This document shows, piece by piece, positions 7,040 through 14,227 of a stretch of 14,327 nucleotides of DNA (position 1 is the first letter of the stretch; each line of letters opens with the position of its first letter). The position numbers and the translations under genes are program-made. Source of the stretch: JBBQWZ01 sp043788745 (lineage in GTDB: Bacteria; Acidobacteriota; Terriglobia; Bryobacterales; Bryobacteraceae); NCBI GenBank assembly GCA_043788745.1, contig JAYVTO010000303.1, forward strand, positions 1 through 14,327. Reading direction: 5' to 3'. The notes beneath the pieces were generated by a model, which was not told the origin of the DNA, ran no database searches, and saw nothing but the letters and a program-made list of their open reading frames with translations.

Positions 7040-7879
7040 ATGGATATTCGTGTTTTTGGAGTCGCTGTGGGTCTATGCGCGGCGCAGTTGCTCTCTGCGT
7101 CCGGGCACGGTCCGGTTTTTGGGCTTGCGACGCCAACCAACCCGAAGGGTGGCTTTTCTTTTGATACAAGTCTGATGGGCCGTTATGGCGTCGGCGGCGG
7201 AACGATGTTCCGCGCGAGTCTAGGATACGGAGTGACCGAAAACCTCAAGGTCTCGGTCTCTGCTCCCCTTCTGTTTCAGACGGAGCCCTTCGCGGCGGCG
7301 CGAATCGCTTCGTTCACTCCAATGGGCGGCGATTTCGAAGGGCTTGCGATCTGGCGATTCCATCGCCAGGATACCGGCGTTGGTTCTCGATTTGAGACCG
7401 CGGCGATAGGCGGATTACTCGTGCCGGGCCCTCAGGGCGCGAACGGACCGGCCAAGGATTTGCATAGCGGCCCCGGCGCGCTCGCCGGAATCGTAACCGG
7501 ATTCGCGTCTCGGAGCCACTATGCGTGGGCGGGAACCAGCTACCAGAAGTATTCAGAATCGCAACGCGACCGCAGGCCGGATGTCCTCTTCTACAGCGCC
7601 GTTTACGCATACCGGCCTCCGTCGTGGCGAACCGACTCCGGATGGGACTGGCGGATCTTCGGTGAACTGACCGGCGAGAAGACAGGCTCGATTCAGCGAG
7701 CCGGAATCGCTCTTCCGGGTAGCGATAGCCACCAGGTCTTCCTTGGCCCCACAACCCTCGGCGTGTACAAGAATTATGCCGTCTCGGCAGGGATTCAGAT
7801 GCCGGTGTATCGCAATGCCGGCCCAATCTATCCTCGCGAACGTGTTCGCTTCGCGATCAACTTTTCCTACTTCTTTTAA
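7040..7879 (+). CDS. Outer-membrane beta-barrel protein of a metal-handling operon
   Basis: 279 residues. The N-terminus is signal-peptide-like (MDIRVFGVAVGLCAAQLLSASG). The rest alternates hydrophobic and polar residues in strand-sized blocks, for example TMFRASLGYGVTENLKVSVS and RFETAAIGGLLVPG. It ends in FAINFSYFF with a terminal Phe, the usual C-terminal strand read by the BAM complex. It therefore probably sits in the outer membrane. Related barrels annotated as transporter or MetA-pathway-like are known, but the substrate cannot be read from the sequence. GGAAGG ten bases before the ATG may be the ribosome site. Only 11 bp separate its stop from the MerP-like gene, which argues for co-transcription and a shared role in moving metal across the envelope. 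Confidence 0.72.
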   Translation: MDIRVFGVAVGLCAAQLLSASGHGPVFGLATPTNPKGGFSFDTSLMGRYGVGGGTMFRASLGYGVTENLKVSVSAPLLFQTEPFAAARIASFTPMGGDFEGLAIWRFHRQDTGVGSRFETAAIGGLLVPGPQGANGPAKDLHSGPGALAGIVTGFASRSHYAWAGTSYQKYSESQRDRRPDVLFYSAVYAYRPPSWRTDSGWDWRIFGELTGEKTGSIQRAGIALPGSDSHQVFLGPTTLGVYKNYAVSAGIQMPVYRNAGPIYPRERVRFAINFSYFF

Positions 7880-7890
7880 GGAGCATGCAA

Positions 7891-8385
7891 ATGAACCGAA
7901 TCTTGTCCGCCGCGTCCCTGATGCTCTCGCTCGCGGCGCTTCCGGCGCGGGCCGAGTTCTTGCAAATGGATCTTTCGATCTTCGGCATGGATTGAATGAC
8001 GTGTGCCTTCGCCGTGCGCGGAGCCCTGAAGAAAATTCCCGGTGTGGAATCGGTTGATGTGAGCCTGAACAAGGGTTTGGCGACCGTCAAGCTGAAGCCT
8101 GGAAATACCGCGAAACCGGAGGAGTTTTGGGAAACCGTGAAGAAGAACGGCTTCAGCCCCAAGGAAACTCGCGTGGTAGTGCGGGGAGAGATTATCAACT
8201 CCGGCAAGCCGCAACTGAAGGTCGTGGGAACCGGCCAGTTGTTCGATTTGACTGGAGACGCGAGAGTGCTGAGTGAAGTCAAAGCCGCGATCGGCAAGCC
8301 AATCACGGCGGAGGGAGCGTTGCTACCCGGCAAAGATGTTCGAGCTGCGATTCCCCTCAAAGTGCGGGTGGTTCGAACCCAGTAA
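7891..8385 (+). CDS. MerP-like periplasmic HMA-domain protein, predicted selenoprotein (Sec35)
   Basis: 164 residues if the in-frame TGA at 7993-7995 is read as selenocysteine. Start ATG 7891 has AAGGAG seven bases upstream. Residues 1-21 are a Sec signal (MNRILSAASLMLSLAALPARA). The mature protein opens with the first HMA beta strand and metal loop, FLQMDLSIFGMD-U-MTC, so Sec35 replaces the first Cys of GMxCxxC. The helix and following strands are intact (AFAVRGALKKIPGVESVDV, LNKGLATVKLKPG, KNGFSPK). Residues about 88-164 form an extra C-terminal domain, since MerP proper has about 91 residues in total. A frame starting at ATG 7996 would lack the signal peptide, strand 1 and half of the metal site. 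A Cys-to-stop point mutation or sequencing error is the alternative. It probably binds a soft metal and delivers it to the MerT-like protein encoded 9 bp downstream. Confidence 0.72.
7993..7995 (+). other. In-frame TGA, predicted selenocysteine codon
   Basis: TGA occupies the exact place of the first metal-binding cysteine of the HMA motif (GMD-U-MTC). Codons before and after it are in one frame with no other stop between 7891 and 8385. Sec instead of Cys in a U-x-x-C motif is the usual pattern of bacterial selenoproteins. Decoding would need selA, selB, selC and selD elsewhere in the genome. Confidence 0.7.
7996..8031 (+). promoter_or_regulatory. Candidate bacterial SECIS element
   Basis: Directly after the TGA the transcript can fold as CUUC (8007-8010) with GAAG (8028-8031), then CCG (8012-8014) with CGG (8019-8021), closing a UGCG apical loop at 8015-8018. 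The loop begins 20 nt after the TGA and has G among its first two bases. This fits the known bacterial pattern of a hairpin whose apical loop lies roughly 16-37 nt downstream with an early G. The internal loop is asymmetric and the upper stem is only 3 bp, so the fold is plausible but not strong. SelB recognition is inferred. Confidence 0.5.
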
Positions 8386-8394
8386 GGAGAGCCG

Positions 8395-8814
8395 ATGGCG
8401 AATCTAATTACACCGACGGCGCGTTCGAATGGATTGCTCGACTACCTGTCGCTGTTCACGTCGCTGGGGACCTTACTCTGCTGCGCGTTGCCGTCGCTTT
8501 TGGTTCTGATCGGGCTGGGCGCGACAGTGGCCTCATTCCTATCGGCGGCGCCGTGGCTCGTCACTTTGTCACGTCATAAGAACTGGGCCTTCGCGGGCGC
8601 GGGTCTGCTACTCGCAGCAAACTTTGCGTATACCTATTTGCTGGCCCCGAGGTTGCAAGCAAATGGCGCGGCTTGCCCAACGGACGCCCCAGATGCTTGT
8701 CAGACATCCGGAAGGATGAGCCGCTTCCTCCTTTGGACGTCCGGAGCGATTTATTGCGTAGGAGTGTTTAGTGCGTACATCCTTGGACCGCTACTTACGA
8801 GGTTTGCGCAGTGA
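8395..8814 (+). CDS. merT: MerT-like metal transport protein
   Basis: 139 residues with AAGGAG upstream (8385-8390), 9 bp behind the MerP-like gene. It has three or four hydrophobic segments, at about 15-40, 41-57, 63-84 and 110-134. A vicinal cysteine pair C29-C30 lies in the first segment (TLLCCALPSLL). A second pair, C94 and C102, lies in the loop after the third hydrophobic segment (ACPTDAPDAC). This arrangement, CC in the first membrane helix and a Cys pair in a loop, is that of the MerT mercuric-ion transporter family, which receives Hg(II) from periplasmic MerP and passes it inward. No merA reductase, merB lyase or merR regulator is in this window, so the substrate could be mercury or another soft metal. 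The symbol is by family resemblance only. Confidence 0.75.
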   Translation: MANLITPTARSNGLLDYLSLFTSLGTLLCCALPSLLVLIGLGATVASFLSAAPWLVTLSRHKNWAFAGAGLLLAANFAYTYLLAPRLQANGAACPTDAPDACQTSGRMSRFLLWTSGAIYCVGVFSAYILGPLLTRFAQ

Positions 8815-8905
8815 GCGTGCAGAAGCCAACGGAGGCTTGGTCTTACTCTTTCTCAGATGTGGGAACGGAAACGGTAACCTGAGGACGGTTTTCCCCGGAG
8901 TCGGT

Positions 8906-8924
8906 TCTCTCGTTGGCCGAGAGA
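8906..8924. terminator. Hairpin between convergent genes, possible terminator
   Basis: TCTCTCG-TTGGC-CGAGAGA forms a perfect 7-bp stem with a 5-nt loop. It lies in the 160-bp gap between the end of the MerT-like gene and the end of the minus-strand gene that follows. TGCCTTTCC comes after it on the + strand, a weak T-tract. It may stop transcription of the metal operon. Confidence 0.35.
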
Positions 8925-8974
8925 TGCCTTTCCAATCGAAACAACCTATTGCTTGTATGCGACTTAAACGCCAG

Positions 8975-9535
8975 TCAAATATCGCTTGACCCAGTTTTTT
9001 CCTTAGGCACAGTTCCGCTCCCGACGAACTCTATTGAACCCTTGATGAGCATCATACTCGGTCGACCAGCGCTTTTTAGGAAGATCCATTCCATCTCAGA
9101 AGCCGAGGCTGGAAAAACGGCAAGCTTACGGCCGCGAGAGAGTACAATTTCGAATCCCCCAAGCCTATCTGCTTTGCTCGCTTCGACAACTAAGTCTTCC
9201 GTCACGACCACATCACCGTCAACGATCTCTCCCAACGCCCCGCTTAGCCTTAGATCCTGCAAGTGACCCATGGGTGTGACTTCGTCACCCGACAATTCGT
9301 CGTCTTGCGCCGTAACGGAGTAATCCTCAAAACCCGTAATGATTCGGTCGTCCAACTCAAGTCTCCACGGGCATTCGACACCAATGATGGACCTGGTAGC
9401 GTCACTGGCCTCTTCTTCCACTCGGTTGAACTCAAAGTGTCTCGTGCCGCAAAAATCTCGCACCCTTGTTAGGCGGAGGCCGTGAAGATGGAGAAGCCAA
9501 TCTTCGATCTCTGATTTCATTTGCGTACGATTCAT
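8975..9535 (-). CDS. Hypothetical soluble acidic protein
   Basis: 186 residues from the ATG at 9535-9533 (MNRTQMKSEIEDWLLHLHGL), with GGTGGAG just upstream. A TTG at 9550 would add five residues. The protein is rich in Asp and Glu, has no signal peptide or membrane segment, and appears to be mixed alpha/beta. A helical start is followed by strand-like blocks: FEFNRV, ECPWRLELDDRIITGFEDYS, DLRLSGALGEIVDGDVVVTE, GGFEIVLSRGRKLAVFPA. The CPWRL-D-RI--G--D pattern recalls small uncharacterised proteins found near toxin-immunity genes in other bacteria. This is an impression from memory, not an assignment. It converges on the metal operon, and a truncated hydrolase lies upstream, so the context gives no functional hint. 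Confidence 0.7.
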   Translation of the reverse strand: MNRTQMKSEIEDWLLHLHGLRLTRVRDFCGTRHFEFNRVEEEASDATRSIIGVECPWRLELDDRIITGFEDYSVTAQDDELSGDEVTPMGHLQDLRLSGALGEIVDGDVVVTEDLVVEASKADRLGGFEIVLSRGRKLAVFPASASEMEWIFLKSAGRPSMMLIKGSIEFVGSGTVPKEKTGSSDI

Positions 9536-9578
9536 CTTCTCCACCAACAACTGCTCGTGAACTTTTGCGTTGAGGCAT

Positions 9579-9875
9579 CTAACACCGAAGGCAGAAACAG
9601 ATGTCTACGTATCGTTGACACGGTTTCCCCCCTTCCCCGACATCGATCAAGTAGGCGCGAGCCATATCGTCCAACAATGCCGCGACAAATCCCACATCGT
9701 CCACGCGCGATTCATCATGCTCTAGCGGAGGCCGCCCGTCCGCCCAGTATTTGTCGAACCCGTCCGGGTACACTGCGAGGAAGCCAGCACGGTCCGCAAT
9801 CGCATCGAAGCCTGTGAATCCGGGCATCATGTCGGCAGTGCCGCCGCCTCCATGAAAAACCAGTACCACGGGCAA
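9579..9875 (-). pseudogene. Truncated LpqC/PHB-depolymerase-like alpha/beta hydrolase fragment
   Basis: The minus strand from 9875 to about 9637 encodes PVVLVFHGGGGTADMMPGF, then ADRAGFLAVYPDGFDKYW, VDDVGFVAALLDDMAR and AYLIDV. This is the N-terminal third of COG3509-type esterases (LpqC, polyhydroxybutyrate depolymerase-like), including the HGGGG oxyanion segment and the VYPDG and VDDVGF landmarks. Homology stops where the family continues toward the G-x-S-x-G nucleophile elbow, so the catalytic Ser, Asp and His are all missing. A TAG stands directly before the first codon, a TTG, and no signal peptide remains. The gene has lost both ends and is a remnant. The last 20 or so residues, after 9637, are unrelated sequence. 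Confidence 0.75.
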
Positions 9876-9912
9876 CTAGGACGAGGAATTGTGTCCAGGG
9901 TTCGTTGGCACA

Positions 9913-9961
9913 GTTCCGCCGCCGGGTTCCGCCGCCGGGTTCAGGTTGTACAGGTTGTACA
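9913..9961. repeat. Two adjacent short tandem duplications
   Basis: GTTCCGCCGCCGG (13 bp) occurs twice back to back at 9913-9938, with four further bases of a third copy. CAGGTTGTA (9 bp) then occurs twice at 9942-9959, plus two more bases. Both lie in the gap between the hydrolase remnant and the 10075-10734 gene, directly before the inverted repeat. Confidence 0.85.
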
Positions 9962-10011
9962 CCGTTTCCGCCCCGTTTCCACTTGGTTACCTGCCGGGGG
10001 CGGAAACGGTG
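9960..10011. repeat. Perfect 15-bp inverted repeat with 22-bp spacer
   Basis: CACCGTTTCCGCCCC (9960-9974) is exactly complementary to GGGGCGGAAACGGTG (9997-10011). It lies about 64 bp beyond the stop of the minus-strand gene at 10075, so it could end that operon. There is no clear T-run on the minus-strand exit side, so it may rather be a mobile-element end or REP-like palindrome. Confidence 0.8.
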
Positions 10012-10074
10012 CACATTGATTTTTGGAGAGTGTCCCCATTTCCCGGGCCCGCGTTCAGGGGTTAGCGTGCAGCA

Positions 10075-10734
10075 CTATTTCCGGCAGATCGGACTCGGAT
10101 CGCTTCCGTCCACCTGACAGGTGACAACGTGTACTAGGCATTCGGGCCCGAGGCACGTCTGGGAGTAATTTTTAATGTCTTTAAAGCTAACGGATCCCAG
10201 ATGCCAGGAGGAGTCGGGATGGGAATAATCGAAACCTGCGAACTTCGTAGGCCAAAGGCTAACGTCCTTCTTGGGGTCCGTTGTGCCATGGTCTTTTCGG
10301 TTGTTGGAGATCTTGACCTGTGTGAGCTTGTTCTTGTTGTCGAAATCCAGCTCGATAGTGTCCTTTTCCTGGGGATCCGTGCATCCCGCGTTTGTTGGAC
10401 TGGGGCAGTAATCCAAAACTATTGTGCCCTTCTGACCGAAGAGATCGGGAAGACGATTCTCTGTTGAGGTACTTGTTTGCCACCAGCTAATGCTCCTGAC
10501 CCTGCGTGCGTATTGTTGGACCAAATCCTTCTGTAGTGGGCCTGTCTGCAATGGATTACTCCCTTTGCCCAACTCTTGAATACTAAACGACCCCCCATTC
10601 ATCACGATCACAACATCATCCCCAGTTCCAGTCGAGTGTACGTCCTTCTGCATCAGCTTCCAACCCAGCAACGTTAACGCCGCGGTGATCACCGCGGTTA
10701 AGCCCACCACTTGTAGCTTGTCCTTAAAATTCAT
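10075..10734 (-). CDS. Hypothetical membrane-anchored protein, partner gene of the Ser/Thr kinase
   Basis: 219 residues. One N-terminal transmembrane helix (residues about 8-26, LQVVGLTAVITAALTLLGW) has a short cytoplasmic start, so most of the protein faces the periplasm. The soluble part is polar, with strand-like blocks (DDVVIVMNGGSFSIQEL, KGTIVLDYCP, DTIELDFDNKNKLTQVKISN). It has six cysteines, four of them near the C-terminus (TCLGPEC, TCQ, ICRK), which could form disulfides. No family is recognised. An ideal ribosome site (AAGGAGG) precedes the ATG. The gene starts 12 bp after the stop of the kinase gene, so the two form an operon and the product may be an accessory, a sensor or a substrate of the kinase. 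Its base composition is less GC-rich than that of the kinase. Confidence 0.75.
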   Translation of the reverse strand: MNFKDKLQVVGLTAVITAALTLLGWKLMQKDVHSTGTGDDVVIVMNGGSFSIQELGKGSNPLQTGPLQKDLVQQYARRVRSISWWQTSTSTENRLPDLFGQKGTIVLDYCPSPTNAGCTDPQEKDTIELDFDNKNKLTQVKISNNRKDHGTTDPKKDVSLWPTKFAGFDYSHPDSSWHLGSVSFKDIKNYSQTCLGPECLVHVVTCQVDGSDPSPICRK

Positions 10735-10746
10735 ACATCCTCCTTT

Positions 10747-13665
10747 TCATTTCGAACCTGGTAACACGCGCCGCCATAATCCGATGTCGAGCCTGGCGGC
10801 ATAGCTCTGAGCCGTCGTTGAATCCCAACCCAATCCCGCGAAGAGGTCCGAGGCCTTTTGCGCTGCCTGCTTCGCGCCATCTGAATCGCCGCGCCCCCGC
10901 AGGGCCATGGCGCGCAGCGCCCACGCTCGCCAACCGGTTTCCCGGTCGTCAAGCGCGGCGGTCTCCTCGATGACTTTCGCCGTGGCATCCAGCGTGAGAG
11001 CGGTCTGGCCCAGAGCAAGCAGAATTTCAGCGAGTTGCAGACGCGCTTCCAGCGTGGCGAAGCGGTCTCCTAGCGGAATCAGTACCGCCAAGGCTGGTTC
11101 GCATAGAGTGCGGCCCGCAGCGGGCTGTCCACTGCGGGCGAGTGCGACTCCCGCCGTGCACCGTAGGCTTTGTCCGGTCTGAGCCGAACTTGCCTTGTCC
11201 TCGAACGCCCTGCGCGTCAGTGCGGCGGCTTCCGCATTGCGGCGACGGGCGAGCGCTAACTCGCCGCGCCGCTGGAGAATGACGGTCTCAAGGTTGGGGC
11301 GCGCAGACGCCTTTTCCACGGCGCGGCTTGCCTCGGCGATCACGCTCTCGGCCTCCTCAAAACGGCCCAGCCGCAGTAGCGCGGCTGCCTGCCCGTTCAA
11401 CCCGCGCACCACGCCATTCCTATCTTTGAGAACCTCCGCCGACTGCCGGGCGGAACGGTACCGCTCGACCGCTTCCGGCCAGCGGCCGTAGATCAGCAGG
11501 ACGCTGGCCAGCCCCTGCTCGGCGATTAAGGCGTTGGCCGGATCGGACGCCTGGCGCGCCGCCGCCATCGCCTGCTCGAAACTGTCTGCCGCCTCCTTGC
11601 CGTGTCCGAGATCGCGATGGGCTCGAGCCAGCACCAAGAGGCATTGCAGTGCCTCAATCTGAAATCCGCCCTCGCGATAGAAGGCGAGAGCGGGCGTCAA
11701 CTCCTGGATCGCCGCGTCTTCCGGGCCGTTGGTCTGATGGAGGTTTCCCAACCCGAAGAGAGCGCGGGCCTCGGCGCGGCGGAGCCGGTAGCGGCGTGCG
11801 ATGTCGAGCGATTCACGGAAGCTGGCCTCGGCACGGGGGTAATCGCGCTTGAGAAACTGCACTCCGCCGAGATCGGCCATGCCGCGCGCGGCCAGGTAGT
11901 TCAGACCGGCCCTTCGCGCTCGTTCCACGCCGTCGGAGACAATGCGCTCAGCGTCTTGCGGATCCCCGGATTGGTAGGCCACCGCGCCTAGTTGGAGAGT
12001 GGCGGCGATCTCCTGCGATTCGCTCGAAATCGTGCGGGACATGTCGCGGGCCTTTTCGAGCGACACGCGCGCAGCCGCGAGGTCCGTGGAACTCAGCGCG
12101 TACCCGCGTCGATAGAGCACCTCGGCCTGGCCCTCGAGGTTGCTCAAGGACTGGTAGAGGGTCGAGGCGCGGTCGAGTTCCTCGGCGTACTTGGGGTCTC
12201 CGCGGCGTCCGAGGAGCACGCCGATCCAGAGGTGCGCGGCGGCGTTCTGGGGATCCCCCGTGAGCGCCTCGCGCCACGAATCGAGCGCCTTGCCGGCCTG
12301 ACTGCTCTTTTCGTAAATCCGCCCCAGGTCCACCAGCGCCGCGGACTTCTCGTTCCCTGAAGCGCTGTCGGCCATTTGGCGGTAGACTTTGGCGGCTCCG
12401 GCAAAATCGCGAGTGAGCAGGTGATGAATGGCGTCGATCTGGAGACCGGCGATGCCGCCGGGCGCTTGCCCTTTGGCTAGCGCGAGCAGCATTTCGCTGC
12501 CTGCGCGCGCGCCGTCGTCGAGTTCGTTGGCCGCTTCCGCCAGCCGCGCGTGGGCGAGAGCGTAATCGGGGTCGACCTCCACGGCCTTCTGGAGCATGCG
12601 GGTCGCGGTGTAATAGGTGCCGTCGTGCAACGCTACGGCTCCGCGCTGGTACCACCCGGCGGCTTCAGCGGAGGGTGGGTGGGGACCCATCGCGCGGATC
12701 AACAGGAAGGCGGCAGCGAGAACCGCGACCGCGCCAGCCGCGGTGATCGCAGTGCGCCGCCTGGTACCGACCAGCGCCACCGCCATGCTGCGCGACAACG
12801 ACCGCGACCGCGCCGGGCCCAGCGCTTCTACATCGGCCAGCATCTCCGCAGCCGTTTGATAGCGCCGCGCGGGATCTTTACGTAGAGCCCGTTCGAGGAT
12901 GCGTTCCCAGCCCTTGGGCAACTCGGGAACCCGCACGCTGGCAGGCACGGGATCGGTTGTCAGGATCAGGTCGAGGATCTCGCGCCCACTGCTGCCGGAG
13001 AACGCCGAAACGCCAGTGAGACATTCGTAGAGCAGTAGCCCCGCGGAGAACAGATCACTGCGCGCGTCCACCACGGCTCCGCGCGCTTGTTCGGGCGACA
13101 TAAAGGCGGGAGTGCCGAATACCATTCCGGGGCGGGTCAATCCGGCAGTGATTGTTTCCGCCTCCGTTGGCGAGGTGGACTCGGAGGCCGGCGGCGCGAC
13201 CTGTTTGGCCAAACCGAAGTCCAGCACCTTGACCTCGCCCAATGGGGAGAGCATGACGTTTGCCGGCTTGATATCGCGGTGCACGAGGCCGCGCTGATGG
13301 GCCGCTTCGAGTGCGCGCAACACGCCGGCAACGACGGCGCCCGCGCGGTTCGGCTCGAACCGTCCCTTGCGCAGCGCGTCTCTGAGCGAGGTGCCCTCGA
13401 CCAGTTCCATCACCAGGAAAGGGCGGCCGCCGGGCGCTTCACCATAATCGTAGACTCGGGCGATGTTGGGGTGCGTCAGGCGCGAAGCCACACGCGCTTC
13501 ATGTTCGAACCGGCGGCGGAACTCGCCATCGTCATCGCGCTCGGCGGGGAACTTGATGGCGACGCGCCGGCCGAGATGTTCATCCTCGGCACCATACACT
13601 TCACCCATACCGCCAGATCCCAACTTCTCGACGATGCGGTAGTGCGAAACCGAAGCCCCGACCAT
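10747..13665 (-). CDS. Membrane-bound Ser/Thr protein kinase with large C-terminal TPR receptor domain
   Basis: 972 residues. The N-terminal Hanks-type kinase domain (about 9-282) has all key motifs: glycine loop GSGGMGEVY (16-24), VAIK with Lys38, catalytic loop HRDIKPAN (129-136, Asp131), DFG (149-151), and GTPAFMSPEQ (184-193) ending the activation segment. That segment contains several Thr/Ser residues suitable for autophosphorylation (about 161-177). A transmembrane helix follows at about 305-323 (AITAAGAVAVLAAAFLLI). The remaining 640 or so residues are repeated TPR-type helices, for example ALAHARLAEAANELDDGARA and ARALFGLGNLHQTNG. The kinase is thus cytoplasmic and the TPR solenoid probably periplasmic, binding proteins or peptides. 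This PknB/SpkA-like layout is very common in acidobacteria. No strong ribosome site precedes the ATG. Confidence 0.93.
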   Translation of the reverse strand: MVGASVSHYRIVEKLGSGGMGEVYGAEDEHLGRRVAIKFPAERDDDGEFRRRFEHEARVASRLTHPNIARVYDYGEAPGGRPFLVMELVEGTSLRDALRKGRFEPNRAGAVVAGVLRALEAAHQRGLVHRDIKPANVMLSPLGEVKVLDFGLAKQVAPPASESTSPTEAETITAGLTRPGMVFGTPAFMSPEQARGAVVDARSDLFSAGLLLYECLTGVSAFSGSSGREILDLILTTDPVPASVRVPELPKGWERILERALRKDPARRYQTAAEMLADVEALGPARSRSLSRSMAVALVGTRRRTAITAAGAVAVLAAAFLLIRAMGPHPPSAEAAGWYQRGAVALHDGTYYTATRMLQKAVEVDPDYALAHARLAEAANELDDGARAGSEMLLALAKGQAPGGIAGLQIDAIHHLLTRDFAGAAKVYRQMADSASGNEKSAALVDLGRIYEKSSQAGKALDSWREALTGDPQNAAAHLWIGVLLGRRGDPKYAEELDRASTLYQSLSNLEGQAEVLYRRGYALSSTDLAAARVSLEKARDMSRTISSESQEIAATLQLGAVAYQSGDPQDAERIVSDGVERARRAGLNYLAARGMADLGGVQFLKRDYPRAEASFRESLDIARRYRLRRAEARALFGLGNLHQTNGPEDAAIQELTPALAFYREGGFQIEALQCLLVLARAHRDLGHGKEAADSFEQAMAAARQASDPANALIAEQGLASVLLIYGRWPEAVERYRSARQSAEVLKDRNGVVRGLNGQAAALLRLGRFEEAESVIAEASRAVEKASARPNLETVILQRRGELALARRRNAEAAALTRRAFEDKASSAQTGQSLRCTAGVALARSGQPAAGRTLCEPALAVLIPLGDRFATLEARLQLAEILLALGQTALTLDATAKVIEETAALDDRETGWRAWALRAMALRGRGDSDGAKQAAQKASDLFAGLGWDSTTAQSYAARLDIGLWRRVLPGSK

Positions 13666-14042
13666 TTTGTGTTTTCGCGATCCTGCCCATTATGAAGTCC
13701 TCGTGCGGCGATGTAAATGCCTGTTTTCCAGCAATTTGAAGTTTGGCTTGTTACAGGGCTGAGATCTGAAGGCGGGAAGCCGAGCTTCCGCCAAATTCCG
13801 TTGAAAGTCAGCAACCTTCGACCCGCATTGACTACGCGACCCTCTCGCTCTTTTTGGGTGGATTTTGGCGGAATTGAAGGCGGCATGGCACTACTGTCCG
13901 GCTGGGCATCGTCGGACCAGCTGCAAACTAAGGCAGCATCGACAGTTAGGTGCCATTTTCAGATTTTTCGACTTGAAAGTTTTCGAGCGTGTTTTCTCCC
14001 TTTGAGGGGTAGGCAGAGATCGGACGAGCCTGACAATGAGGG
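13666..14042. other. 377-bp gene-free region upstream of the kinase, with inverted repeats
   Basis: No frame here reads as a convincing protein. It must contain the kinase promoter on the minus strand. Visible structure includes a hairpin GGCGGGAAGC-CGA-GCTTCCGCC (13771-13792, one bulged base). A 10-bp inverted pair TTCCGCCAAA / TTTGGCGGAA lies at 13786-13795 and 13864-13873, and AATTCCG / CGGAATT at 13794-13800 and 13869-13875. The left end of the IS4-type element that starts the next gene should lie in the second half, but its terminal repeat could not be fixed. Confidence 0.4.
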
Positions 14043-14204
14043 ATGTATGTTGGTCGAACGGTCGTCGCACAGGTGATGGAGCACTTCCCCGCCTACGAGT
14101 TTCAGAAATGCGTTGCCCGATATGACGGTGAGTTTCGGAAGCGAAGCTTCTCTTGCTTGAATCAGTTTCTTTGTTATAGCTTCGCCCAACTGACCTATCG
14201 CGAG
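14043..14204 (+). pseudogene. N-terminal fragment of an IS4-family transposase (DUF4372-type)
   Basis: An ATG at 14043, six bases after an in-frame TGA, opens a frame giving MYVGRTVVAQVMEHFPAYEF, then QKCVARYDGEFRKRSFSCLN and QFLCYSFAQLTYRE. This closely follows the conserved N-terminal (DUF4372) domain of IS4-type transposases, including the RYDG, SFSC and QFL..FAQLTYRE landmarks. In intact proteins 'AQLTYRES' continues with 'LRDIEACL'. Here, after residue 54, the sequence changes to HFLTGCRLVH and runs into the 61-bp repeat. The frame stays open to the window end without transposase character. The catalytic DDE domain is absent, so the element is truncated at about 14205. Confidence 0.75.
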
Positions 14205-14227
14205 CATTTTTTGACGGGGTGCCGGCT

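Noticed and set aside
7996..8385. Independent gene starting at the ATG right after the TGA
   Set aside because: It would lack the signal peptide, the first HMA strand and one metal ligand, all of which are encoded in frame just upstream with a good ribosome site. No separate ribosome site of quality precedes 7996.
9521..9817. Plus-strand open frame over the hydrolase remnant
   Set aside because: The minus strand carries clear esterase motifs; the plus frame is Arg/Pro/His-rich and has none.
13717..14076. Plus-strand 119-residue open frame
   Set aside because: Composition is not protein-like, it overlaps the promoter side of the kinase gene and the transposase start, and it has no recognisable motif.
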